Positions 6,767 through 13,476 of a stretch of 13,476 bases of DNA are shown in pieces. Under the pieces are notes generated by a model. That model saw only the letters and a program-made list of their open reading frames with translations. It was not told where the DNA came from and did not search any database. The stretch's first letter is position 1; each line of letters starts with the position of its first letter. The stretch is from an uncultured Methanomethylovorans sp. (GTDB lineage: Archaea > Halobacteriota > Methanosarcinia > Methanosarcinales > Methanosarcinaceae). The stretch covers positions 1 to 13,476 of the forward strand of contig CALBTS010000955.1 of NCBI GenBank assembly GCA_937968035.1, read 5' to 3'. Position numbers and translations under genes: made by a program.

Positions 6767-7678
6767 ATGAGTCTATCTCTTACGGAAAAACTGGATTCGT
6801 TCGTAAGGAAGCACAACGACAGGCAATTGCTGATCTTGCCTGTTGCTACTTTCCTTATAGCCGTATTAATCATTGCCTTCACCTTAGCCACGACAGGAGC
6901 ACCGGTTAAACTGGGCATGGAATTCAAAGGCGGTACGATGGTTTCCCTGACCACCGAAACGCCAGCAGATTCGCTTAAAGAAAAATATTCCACTTATCCT
7001 CTAACAGATGTACGACAAACAGGTTCAAGGACGGTCATGCAATTTGGTCCCATGTCCGGTGAAGAACAACTTAGTCTCACTGAAGATGTTACAAATACTT
7101 ATGAAAATGTGGAGATCCGGCAGATAGGTCCTGTCTATGGAAAAGATCTGCAGAAACAGGCAATTAAAGCAGTGATATTCTCATTCGTTGGTATGGCACT
7201 GGTAGTATTCATAATCTTCAGGACCTTTATACCTTCAGTTGCTGTTGTGGTATCTGCTTTTTGTGATATCATTATCGCTGCGGCTTTTATGAATGTAGCA
7301 AGTATCGAGCTATCTCTGGGTACTGTAGCGGCTCTGCTTATGCTTATAGGTTATTCGGTGGATAGTGATATATTGCTCACTACCAGGGTGCTTAAAAGAA
7401 GAGGAGAAGTCGAAGAAAACATAACAAATGCTATGGGTACTGGTATAACAATGACCACCACTACTCTTGCAGCCTTGATAGTGATGTATTTCTTGACCAC
7501 ATATTCTTATTTGATCATACCTTCCTTTTCCCAGATCAATCTGCTTTCGGATATCTCTATTGTACTCATATTCGGACTCTTGGCTGATATTATGAATACC
7601 TGGCTGACGAACGTTTCCGTTCTGCGCTGGTACGTTCAAAAAGAAGGAACAAAAATAGCAAGGAGGAGAAGAGCATGA
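6767..7678 (+). CDS. secF: Protein-export membrane protein SecF
   Basis: Partner of SecD in the SecDF complex that uses the ion gradient to help proteins cross or enter the membrane through SecYEG. It has 303 residues and six predicted membrane helices: 21-42, about 135-155, 156-178, 184-206, 231-250 and 260-282, with an extracytoplasmic loop between the first two. The family signature GMEFKGGTMV lies at 50-59, right after helix 1, and the charged GYSVDSDILL motif at 195-204 is in helix 4. The start is the ATG at 6767, nine bases after GGAG (6754-6757); a TTG at 6752 overlaps that site. Its ATG-TGA junction overlaps secD by four bases, so the two are translationally coupled. The F-before-D order differs from the bacterial secD-secF order. 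Confidence 0.95.
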   Translation: MSLSLTEKLDSFVRKHNDRQLLILPVATFLIAVLIIAFTLATTGAPVKLGMEFKGGTMVSLTTETPADSLKEKYSTYPLTDVRQTGSRTVMQFGPMSGEEQLSLTEDVTNTYENVEIRQIGPVYGKDLQKQAIKAVIFSFVGMALVVFIIFRTFIPSVAVVVSAFCDIIIAAAFMNVASIELSLGTVAALLMLIGYSVDSDILLTTRVLKRRGEVEENITNAMGTGITMTTTTLAALIVMYFLTTYSYLIIPSFSQINLLSDISIVLIFGLLADIMNTWLTNVSVLRWYVQKEGTKIARRRRA

Positions 7679-9387
7679 GAGAAGATGAAGAACCTAAGAG
7701 TATATTCAAGGATCTAAGAGTAATAATCTTCATAATTGCTCTTCTGGGATCGATAGCTTTCATTCACCCCGGATATAACTCTGCAGATGGATTTACGACG
7801 AACCTCAAATATGGACTGGACCTGGAGGGTGGTTCATGGTTACAGGTTAAGCTTCAGGGGGCAATGGTGCAGGTCGATGCGAACACAGACATGCTTCTGA
7901 AAAAACTCGTAGAACCGGTAGTAAGTAACACGATCGAGATCACAGGTACAACAGCCGCTGTCAATGGCCAGGGACAAACCCAAACCCAGAGTATCACTTT
8001 CACGACTCCGGGCACCATTACAAATGCTCAGATGGATCTTTTGGGACTAGGTGAATACACCATCAGTAAACAAAACGATCTTACACAGGTAAAACTAACC
8101 ACATCTAAAGAAACACTTATAGAAGCCTACCTCACCAACTCGTTGAAGGCTGAGATCGTTCCGATGATCATGACGGATGGAGTAGAATATGAGATAAGGA
8201 CTGCTGTCACAGAGCAGCAGATCGAAGCTCTTATGAATGCTGTGGGCGGTTCCATTCTGAAAAATGCTGATGGCAGTTCGCGATACAAAGACGGAGTGAG
8301 AACAGAAACCCGCGATCTTACTAAAACCATCCTTAGTGAAAAGATGAATTCTCTTGGACTTAAGGACATACCTGTAAAGACAGTAGGTGATGAGTACATC
8401 CTCATCGACTTTGCGGGAATTGACCTGGCAACTGCAAGGGAGATCGCAGAAAAACCCGGCAAGTTCGAGATACGCATCCAGACCATAGGCAACGAAACAA
8501 AGCATGTGATATATGGTGAAGACATAGAAAGTGTAGGGATCGTTGGTTATAATGAGGAGGATGGGATGTGGTCTACGCCCTTCACTCTCAACGAAGCGGG
8601 AGCACTGGCCCTGCAAAAAGCAGCTATCGAGGCAGGAGCTACCACCAGCCCAATGGAGCACAATCTGGTAATGTTACTCGACGGTAATGAAGTGTACAGT
8701 GCGCCTCTGAGCTACTCTGCCGCTCAGCAATTGGGAATAGGTCCGATCTATTCCTGGCAATCTTCCACAGGCACCGGAGATGAGGGGAAGGCACAGGCAC
8801 AGCAGCTTCAGATACATTTGAGAGCCGGAGCTCTTCCAGTCAATGTGGAGATCATGGGTGCAGGTCATGTAGACGCCGCATTGGGAACGCAATTTAAGAA
8901 AGAATCTGTGCTCGCAGGGTTGATAGCCCTGATGGCAGTGGCCTTAGTGGTGTACAGGAAATATCACCAAAAGGAAATACTAATACCTATGGTAGGCACT
9001 TCTTTAAGTGAAATAATAATGATATTGGGTGTCGCCTCTGCGATAGGCTGGCAACTTGATCTGCCAAGCATTGCAGGTATTATCGCTGCTATCGGTACAG
9101 GCATTGATCACCTTGTTATCATCACTGACGAAGTGTTGTACGAAGGAAAATTACCTCCCACAAAGGTCTACCTTTCCAGGATAACAAAGGCATTTAGCAT
9201 AATACTGGCTGCAGCAGCAACTACTGTTATTGCCATGGGTCCTTTGGTATTGATGGGGTTCGGGTCCCTGAAAGGGTTTGCCATTACCACTATAATAGGT
9301 GTGTTCATAGGTGTGGTAATAGCAAGACCAGTCTACGGGAAGCTGATAAACGAAGTATTGAAAGGTAAAAGTGAGGGTCAGGCCTGA
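7675..9387 (+). CDS. secD: Protein-export membrane protein SecD
   Basis: Large subunit of SecDF, 570 residues. Helix 1 is at 14-31, and the D1 motif GLDLEGGSWL (47-56) follows. A large extracytoplasmic part (about 57-405) includes the P1-like substrate-contact region and ends near the LRAGALPVNV segment (382-391). Five more membrane helices lie at about 411-427, 434-455, 464-487, 505-526 and 531-552; the fourth carries GIIAAIGTGIDHLVIITDE (468-486), whose acidic residues belong to the ion-coupling motif of the family. GGAGG eight bases before the ATG (7662-7666) is a strong ribosome-binding site inside the end of secF. The unusually Gln/Thr-rich stretch at 90-116 is probably a flexible loop. 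The stop overlaps a possible CTG start of the next gene. Confidence 0.95.
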   Translation: MREDEEPKSIFKDLRVIIFIIALLGSIAFIHPGYNSADGFTTNLKYGLDLEGGSWLQVKLQGAMVQVDANTDMLLKKLVEPVVSNTIEITGTTAAVNGQGQTQTQSITFTTPGTITNAQMDLLGLGEYTISKQNDLTQVKLTTSKETLIEAYLTNSLKAEIVPMIMTDGVEYEIRTAVTEQQIEALMNAVGGSILKNADGSSRYKDGVRTETRDLTKTILSEKMNSLGLKDIPVKTVGDEYILIDFAGIDLATAREIAEKPGKFEIRIQTIGNETKHVIYGEDIESVGIVGYNEEDGMWSTPFTLNEAGALALQKAAIEAGATTSPMEHNLVMLLDGNEVYSAPLSYSAAQQLGIGPIYSWQSSTGTGDEGKAQAQQLQIHLRAGALPVNVEIMGAGHVDAALGTQFKKESVLAGLIALMAVALVVYRKYHQKEILIPMVGTSLSEIIMILGVASAIGWQLDLPSIAGIIAAIGTGIDHLVIITDEVLYEGKLPPTKVYLSRITKAFSIILAAAATTVIAMGPLVLMGFGSLKGFAITTIIGVFIGVVIARPVYGKLINEVLKGKSEGQA

Positions 9388-9419
9388 TAACGCAAGCAAG
9401 TACAAAAGACCTCTGGACC

Positions 9420-10430
9420 GTGAAATATAGACCTTCAAGGCTTGAGGAGATCATAGGTAATGAAGAGTCTGTGAATACGCTTCACAGACTTGCATTATCC
9501 CGTAATGTTCCACACTTGTTATTGTATGGACCGGCAAATTCCGGAAAAGCCACGGCTGCCTTTGCTCTGGCACACGAACTGTATGGGGAAGGTTTTGAAA
9601 GGAATTTCACCTACTTCAATGCATCTGATTTCTTTGACAAAGGTAAAAGTTATCTGGTACGGGACAAGAGATTCACACGTATACTGGGTACCGATGACCC
9701 CAGGAAGATCCAGAAAAGTGTGATATCCATCTTCAAGGAAATAATCAATGAATATGCAAGTATGGCACCAATAGATTCGGACTATAAGGTCATATTCATA
9801 GATAGCTCCGAAACTCTTGATGTGAATGCACAGCATGCATTAAGACGCATGATGGAAAAATACACGGCAACATGCAGGTTCATTCTTTCAACCACTCAGC
9901 CTTCAAGATTGATAGCGCCTCTGCGTTCAAGGGGCTTACAGCTTTTTTTCAGGCATGTATCAGATGAAAAACTGGGCAATTTCATAAAGCATATATCTGA
10001 AACAGAAGGCTTTCCTGTCACCGAGGATGGTATACAGGCATTGTTGTATCACTCACGAGGCAACGTGGCAATTTCACTTGATACATTACAGGTAGCAGTT
10101 ATTCTCTCCCATGGTGAACCAATAGGAACTCAGGCTATATATGATGCTGCTGTCAGGGAAGAAGTAGGTGAAATAAGATTGCTCTTCGAGGCCGCCACGG
10201 TCGGCAATATAATGGAGGCCAGGAAGATCATAGACCGGATGTTGATAGATAATGGTTTTACTGGCTATGAGATACTCGAACGTCTTCACAGGACCGTGGT
10301 GGGGTCTGGAGAACCTGAACACAGGATCGCAAGGTGGACCATTAAGATAGCCGATGCTAACTTTAAAATGATGCAGGCTGCTAATGACAGAATACAACTT
10401 GAAGCTCTGGTGGCAGATTTCTGCAACTGA
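9420..10430 (+). CDS. rfcS2: Replication factor C small subunit, divergent RfcS2-like paralogue
   Basis: AAA+ clamp-loader subunit that would help load PCNA onto DNA. Present: KYRPSRLEEIIGN, NASD (67-70), DAQ-like NAQHALRRMMEKY (136-148), CRFILSTTQPSRLIAPLRS, and the C-terminal collar domain (about 240-336) with NDRIQLEAL. Key residues differ from active subunits: the P-loop is GPANSGKA (37-44, Ala for Thr/Ser), Walker B reads VIFIDSSE (124-131, the DE pair broken) and the SRC arginine motif is SRG (170-172). About 25 extra residues follow NASD (71-98), as I recall for second small subunits of haloarchaea and Methanosarcina. Methanosarcina acetivorans is known to use two small subunits plus a large one. 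GTG at 9420 is the first canonical start, but it omits the conserved Trp encoded just upstream (9414-9416), so the true start may be earlier. Confidence 0.85.
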   Translation: MKYRPSRLEEIIGNEESVNTLHRLALSRNVPHLLLYGPANSGKATAAFALAHELYGEGFERNFTYFNASDFFDKGKSYLVRDKRFTRILGTDDPRKIQKSVISIFKEIINEYASMAPIDSDYKVIFIDSSETLDVNAQHALRRMMEKYTATCRFILSTTQPSRLIAPLRSRGLQLFFRHVSDEKLGNFIKHISETEGFPVTEDGIQALLYHSRGNVAISLDTLQVAVILSHGEPIGTQAIYDAAVREEVGEIRLLFEAATVGNIMEARKIIDRMLIDNGFTGYEILERLHRTVVGSGEPEHRIARWTIKIADANFKMMQAANDRIQLEALVADFCN

Positions 10431-10445
10431 TACAGAATAGTAATT

Positions 10446-12086
10446 ATGGATGAGAACAGTGAATTCACTCTGGCCTGCCGCGAACTTCTGGAAAAAGTAC
10501 TCAGCGGGGAAATACGGGACCCTGACCAGCTGGTCCAGGCAAAGAAACTGGTAAGCAAACATCACAAACTCTCTTCTCTGCCTACAAATGCAGATATTAT
10601 CATCTCCGGGAACGAAGAAGAGCAGCTTTTAGTAAGAGAGTTCCTTCGGAAAAAGCCTGTACGCACCATCTCAGGTGTCGCAGTAATAGCAGCGATGACT
10701 TCGCCTGCTCCATGCCCACATGGAACATGTGTCCCCTGTCCCGGAGGTCCTGCTTCTTCTTTTTCTTCGCCTCAAAGCTATATGGGACAGGAGCCCTCGA
10801 CAATGCGTGCTATCCAGTGTGAGTACGATCCCTACAGGATAACCACTGCCCGCCTTGAACAATTAAAACAGATCGGACATGACATAGGTAAAGCTGAATT
10901 GATCATAATGGGTGGGACATATTCAGCTCGCACTTTGGACTATCAGGAATGGTACGTAAAAAAGTGTCTTGAAGCCATGAATGACTTTTTTGATGCGGAA
11001 TGGCGGGAACATGTCCATGTTATTGGTAAGGAGTGCCCTTACATCACTCTTGAGGAGGTGCAGAAGGCAAATGAAACCTCAAGGGTCCGCAATGTGGGTA
11101 TGACATTTGAAACACGGCCGGATTGGGCTAAAGAAGAACATATAGACATATTGTTAAAATTAGGTGCCACCAAAGTTGAGATAGGAGTTCAAAGCACTTA
11201 TGATTTCGTACTTTCCAGGATCAACCGCGGGCATACTGTTGCCGATACGATTGAAGCTAACAGGGTCCTGAGAGACAGTGCCCTTAAAGTGGGTTTTCAT
11301 ATGATGCCACATCTTCCGGGCATGGACATTGACGGGGATATACGTAATTTCAAAAGACTGTTCAAAGATAGCAGGTTCAGGCCAGATTACCTGAAAATAT
11401 ATCCGACACTTGTCACAGAGGGAACGGAACTTCAGAGGATGTGGCAGAATGGGGAATATGAAGCTCTTACAGATGAAAATGCTGTTGAATTGCTCTCCCG
11501 TATAAAGGCATTTCTGCCGAAGTGGGTAAGATTGCAGAGGATACAGAGAGATATTCCTGCTCATCAGATACTTGCAGGTACCCGCAAAAGTAATATCAGA
11601 CAGCTTGCTAAAAGCATGCTGGAAGAACATGGTGGTTCATGCCGGTGTATCCGCTGCCGGGAGGTAGGTCACAATATTCTTAAAGGGATCATGCCTGATC
11701 CTGAGAACATTACACTCACAGTAGAAAAATACGATTGCTGCGGTGGCGTGGAACATTTTATATCTTTCGAAGATGTACGATCGGACATCCTGATAGGTTT
11801 TCTGAGATTAAGGTTCCCTCATAACCCTCACAGGCTTGAGCTGCAGAATTCAGCTCTGGTAAGGGAATTGCATGTATATGGATCCATGGTCCCAGTAGGT
11901 GAAAATGCAAAAAACTGTGATTGGCAACATAGAGGATACGGAGCAGAATTGCTGAACTGTGCAGAAGAAGTGACAAAGGATGCGGGCTTTGAGAAAATAT
12001 CGGTTATAAGTGGTATTGGGGCAAGGGAATATTATCGCAGACGGGGCTATCTTTTGGATGGCGTCTATATGTCTAAGTGGTTTTAG
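10446..12086 (+). CDS. elp3: Elp3-type tRNA U34 carboxymethyl-modifying enzyme (radical SAM plus GNAT)
   Basis: Stand-alone archaeal Elp3, 546 residues. In this family a radical-SAM domain uses acetyl-CoA to build the carboxymethyl group at wobble uridine of tRNA. An N-terminal tRNA-binding part (about 1-80) precedes the iron-sulfur motif C90-x4-C95-x2-C98 within PCPHGTCVPCPGG. MRAIQCEYDPY (120-130), MGGTYSA (155-161), GMTFETRPDW (218-227) and VEIGVQST (244-251) are core radical-SAM blocks. A cysteine cluster (C399, C401, C404, with C431/C432) is in the zinc-site region. The GNAT domain (about 450-546) carries WQHRGYGAELL (493-503) for acetyl-CoA and YYRRRGY near the end. It starts 15 bases after the RFC gene with no clear ribosome-binding site. 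It ends with TAG at the usual family C-terminus, in phase with the next ORF. Confidence 0.96.
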   Translation: MDENSEFTLACRELLEKVLSGEIRDPDQLVQAKKLVSKHHKLSSLPTNADIIISGNEEEQLLVREFLRKKPVRTISGVAVIAAMTSPAPCPHGTCVPCPGGPASSFSSPQSYMGQEPSTMRAIQCEYDPYRITTARLEQLKQIGHDIGKAELIIMGGTYSARTLDYQEWYVKKCLEAMNDFFDAEWREHVHVIGKECPYITLEEVQKANETSRVRNVGMTFETRPDWAKEEHIDILLKLGATKVEIGVQSTYDFVLSRINRGHTVADTIEANRVLRDSALKVGFHMMPHLPGMDIDGDIRNFKRLFKDSRFRPDYLKIYPTLVTEGTELQRMWQNGEYEALTDENAVELLSRIKAFLPKWVRLQRIQRDIPAHQILAGTRKSNIRQLAKSMLEEHGGSCRCIRCREVGHNILKGIMPDPENITLTVEKYDCCGGVEHFISFEDVRSDILIGFLRLRFPHNPHRLELQNSALVRELHVYGSMVPVGENAKNCDWQHRGYGAELLNCAEEVTKDAGFEKISVISGIGAREYYRRRGYLLDGVYMSKWF

Positions 12087-12101
12087 ATACATTTTTTACC
12101 A

Positions 12102-12521
12102 ATGCATGCTAATGGGTCATGGACAATAATGAGAAGTGATCAGATAGAGAACATGTCGGAAAAAGAGATTCTGGGGCAGATCCTTGAAATACTGATAAGT
12201 TTAGATCAGAAAATAGACCGGATGGTTCCCAGAGGCATATCTGTAACCAAAACACATTCAACAGACGATCAAAAAGCAGATCACCCGGGTGGTCTGGATG
12301 TAATGACATTGCTTTCCCTGCCGGAACATTTGAGGACCACTGCAACGGTATTATTTGAGAGAGGAGCGGCTACTGCTGAAGATATATCAAAGGTCACACA
12401 TAAGGAAAGAGCTGTCGAAAGTGGCTACCTTAATCAGCTTGTAAGGATGAGGCATGTGAAAAAATACCGCACAGGCAGAAAGGTATATTTTTGCATCAGT
12501 GAGGATAAGAAAGCTGACTGA
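12102..12521 (+). CDS. Small winged-helix-like protein with N-terminal coiled coil
   Basis: Up to 139 residues, not matched to a named family. Residues 19-41 (SEKEILGQILEILISLDQKI) look like a short amphipathic coiled coil. Residues 66-132 look like a winged helix-turn-helix: a helix LRTTATVLFERG, then ATAEDISKVTHKERAVESGYLNQLVRM as helix-turn-recognition helix, then a basic beta wing HVKKYRTGRKVYFCI. The recognition region and Lys/Arg-rich wing favour DNA binding, so it may be a transcriptional regulator or partition adaptor for the MinD-like gene 23 bases downstream. The start is uncertain: ATGs occur at 12102, 12129 and 12153, none with a good ribosome-binding site, and the coiled coil begins right after the third. 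The frame is continuous with elp3 apart from one TAG. Confidence 0.7.
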   Translation: MHANGSWTIMRSDQIENMSEKEILGQILEILISLDQKIDRMVPRGISVTKTHSTDDQKADHPGGLDVMTLLSLPEHLRTTATVLFERGAATAEDISKVTHKERAVESGYLNQLVRMRHVKKYRTGRKVYFCISEDKKAD

Positions 12522-12544
12522 CGAATAACATAGGCTTTTTTAAG

Positions 12545-13315
12545 ATGGGTGATGATGTGGGGATAACTGTAGCTGTACATTCGGCTAAAGGAGGAACAGG
12601 AAAGACATGTATATCGACGAACCTTGCAGCTTTATTAGCTTGTGAAGGTTATAATGTTTGTCTTCTGGATATGGACCTAAAAGCACCTTGCCTGTGCACT
12701 TTCTTCAATAAATATCCAAAGTGGTGGCTCAATGAATATCTAGATGGTAACTGCAACATCGATAGTATACTGAATGAGATCGGCCCCCAATTGGGTACGA
12801 AGGGCCATTTTGTTATAGGTTGTTCCAATCCCGATATTACAGCAGTTAGAAAAGTGTCCAATGTTGACCGAAAGTGGCAGGCAAATGCATTGAAATTACT
12901 TCTGGCTGCAAAAAGATCTCTATTTGCGAAAGATATCGATGTATTGATCTTAGATACTGGACCTGGCATAGAGTTCGAATCTGTGAACGCTATTGCTATA
13001 GCAGATCTCGTATTGTCTGTCATGAAACCCGACAAGATAAGTTATGTGTGCACCGAGCAACTTGTAAAAGGTGTTTATATGACACTGGAAAAGAAATGTT
13101 ATCTGGTGGAGAACATGAGTCCCAGGTTACCCATTAAGCTGGCAGAAAAAGAGCAAGTTTTTGGGATCCCTGTCATTGCATCAATACCCTGTATCTGCGA
13201 CGTTCCCCAAAAAAATGATACATGTATAATCAGTTTAACTTATCCCGACCACATATTTACAGCTTCGGTAAAAAAAATATTCCGGGCTATAGAAGAGCAC
13301 ATAGCTAAAATATGA
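12545..13315 (+). CDS. MinD/ParA-family P-loop ATPase, cysteine-rich
   Basis: A 256-residue SIMIBI-class ATPase. The deviant Walker A AKGGTGKT (14-21) carries both the signature Lys15 and the P-loop Lys20. LLDMDLKAP (40-48) is the switch I region and LILDTGPG (134-141) the Walker B/switch II region. Such ATPases position cell components, segregate DNA or act as metal-cluster or maturation chaperones. Twelve cysteines (4.7 percent) are present, including two C-x-C pairs, C49/C51 and C216/C218, unusual for MinD and reminiscent of metal-handling members such as CooC or Nbp35-type proteins. No membrane-targeting amphipathic tail is obvious. The ATG at 12545 lacks a ribosome-binding site; a GTG at 12557 just after GGTGAT is an alternative. 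The winged-helix gene directly upstream may be a functional partner. Confidence 0.85.
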   Translation: MGDDVGITVAVHSAKGGTGKTCISTNLAALLACEGYNVCLLDMDLKAPCLCTFFNKYPKWWLNEYLDGNCNIDSILNEIGPQLGTKGHFVIGCSNPDITAVRKVSNVDRKWQANALKLLLAAKRSLFAKDIDVLILDTGPGIEFESVNAIAIADLVLSVMKPDKISYVCTEQLVKGVYMTLEKKCYLVENMSPRLPIKLAEKEQVFGIPVIASIPCICDVPQKNDTCIISLTYPDHIFTASVKKIFRAIEEHIAKI

Positions 13316-13316
13316 T

Positions 13317-13418
13317 CTAGATTTTTTCTTGCTTATGCGGGATCTTCTTTACTTCTATCTGTATATATTCTTCAATCGCTCCTTCTTTTATTTCCTGGGC
13401 CCTGTTCTCAAACGTATT
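13317..13418 (-). pseudogene. Possible remnant of a coding sequence (33 codons, no start)
   Basis: On the minus strand a 33-codon frame runs between a TAA (13419-13421) and a TAG (13317-13319). It reads NTFENRAQEIKEG followed by AIEEYIQIEVKKIPHKQEKI, a charged amphipathic pattern that looks protein-like. It has no ATG, GTG or TTG start, so it could be the tail of a decayed gene, or chance in AT-rich DNA. Confidence 0.2.
13322..13327 (+). terminator. T-tract after the MinD-family gene
   Basis: Six T residues start seven bases after the MinD-family stop codon, a plausible archaeal oligo-T terminator for the long plus-strand transcription unit. Beyond it, to the window end, I see only the possible remnant on the minus strand and AT-rich sequence with the odd palindrome GTGTATTACAC (13449-13459). 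A GGGAG near 13463-13467 may be the ribosome-binding site of a gene starting outside the window. Confidence 0.4.
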
Positions 13419-13476
13419 TTAAATGTAAAAAGTGAATATTGTGTATATGTGTATTACACTTGGGAGAAAACACATT

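Noticed and set aside
7963..7994. Gln/Thr-rich low-complexity stretch in secD as a repeat or insertion
   Set aside because: The reading frame and SecD pattern continue on both sides; it is most simply a flexible loop.
8095..8661. Minus-strand ORF of 188 codons
   Set aside because: Long, but antisense within secD, whose protein sequence is continuous and family-like across it.
12536..12541. T-tract as a terminator between the winged-helix and MinD-family genes
   Set aside because: It ends three bases before the MinD-family ATG and no new promoter is visible, so termination here would leave that gene unexpressed; left unannotated.
13449..13459. Odd palindrome GTGTATTACAC near the window end
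   Set aside because: A 5-bp arm in AT-rich DNA is weak evidence, and the gene it might control lies outside the window.

Overview
The window looks like a chromosomal segment of a methanogenic euryarchaeon, most likely of the Methanosarcinales (Methanosarcinaceae-like). Four things point there: a gene of coenzyme F420 biosynthesis (cofE); archaeal information-processing genes (a clamp-loader small subunit and a stand-alone Elp3); an S-layer-like surface protein with an acidic, sequon-rich stalk and a C-terminal anchor; and archaeal TTTATATA-type TATA boxes. I see no mobile element, tRNA, rRNA or CRISPR array. No gene-free stretch exceeds about 200 bases.

Left block, minus strand (1-3374): a secreted, membrane-anchored S-layer-like protein, then aspartate kinase with its own TATA box, then purM 13 nt downstream. 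purM runs off the left edge. A 103-nt divergent spacer with a CATGC/GCATG palindrome separates this block from the plus-strand genes.

Middle block (3478-6662): a phosphoglycerate-mutase-family enzyme, possibly a homoserine kinase analogue given its sequence type and the nearby aspartate kinase; an Hsp20 chaperone with an unusual leader (10-bp inverted repeat plus a 15-codon upstream ORF ending ATGA on the hsp20 start); cofE, probably starting at TTG; and a convergent, apparently leaderless dCMP deaminase whose 3' end overlaps cofE by 18 nt.

Right block, plus strand (6767-13315): secF-secD (ATGA overlap), a divergent RFC small subunit with eroded ATPase motifs, elp3, a small winged-helix-like protein and a cysteine-rich MinD/ParA-type ATPase. 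All are closely spaced and read like one long transcription unit from the TATA box at about 6720. The elp3 and winged-helix reading frames are in phase and separated by a single amber codon, which matters if the host decodes UAG as pyrrolysine. The last 161 nt hold only a T-tract, a possible coding remnant on the minus strand, and AT-rich sequence with a small palindrome.

The genes are mostly core metabolism and housekeeping. I do not see a clear new multi-gene system. The points most worth a second look are the amber-linked elp3/winged-helix pair, the degenerate RFC subunit with its odd start, the hsp20 leader and the cysteine-rich MinD protein.
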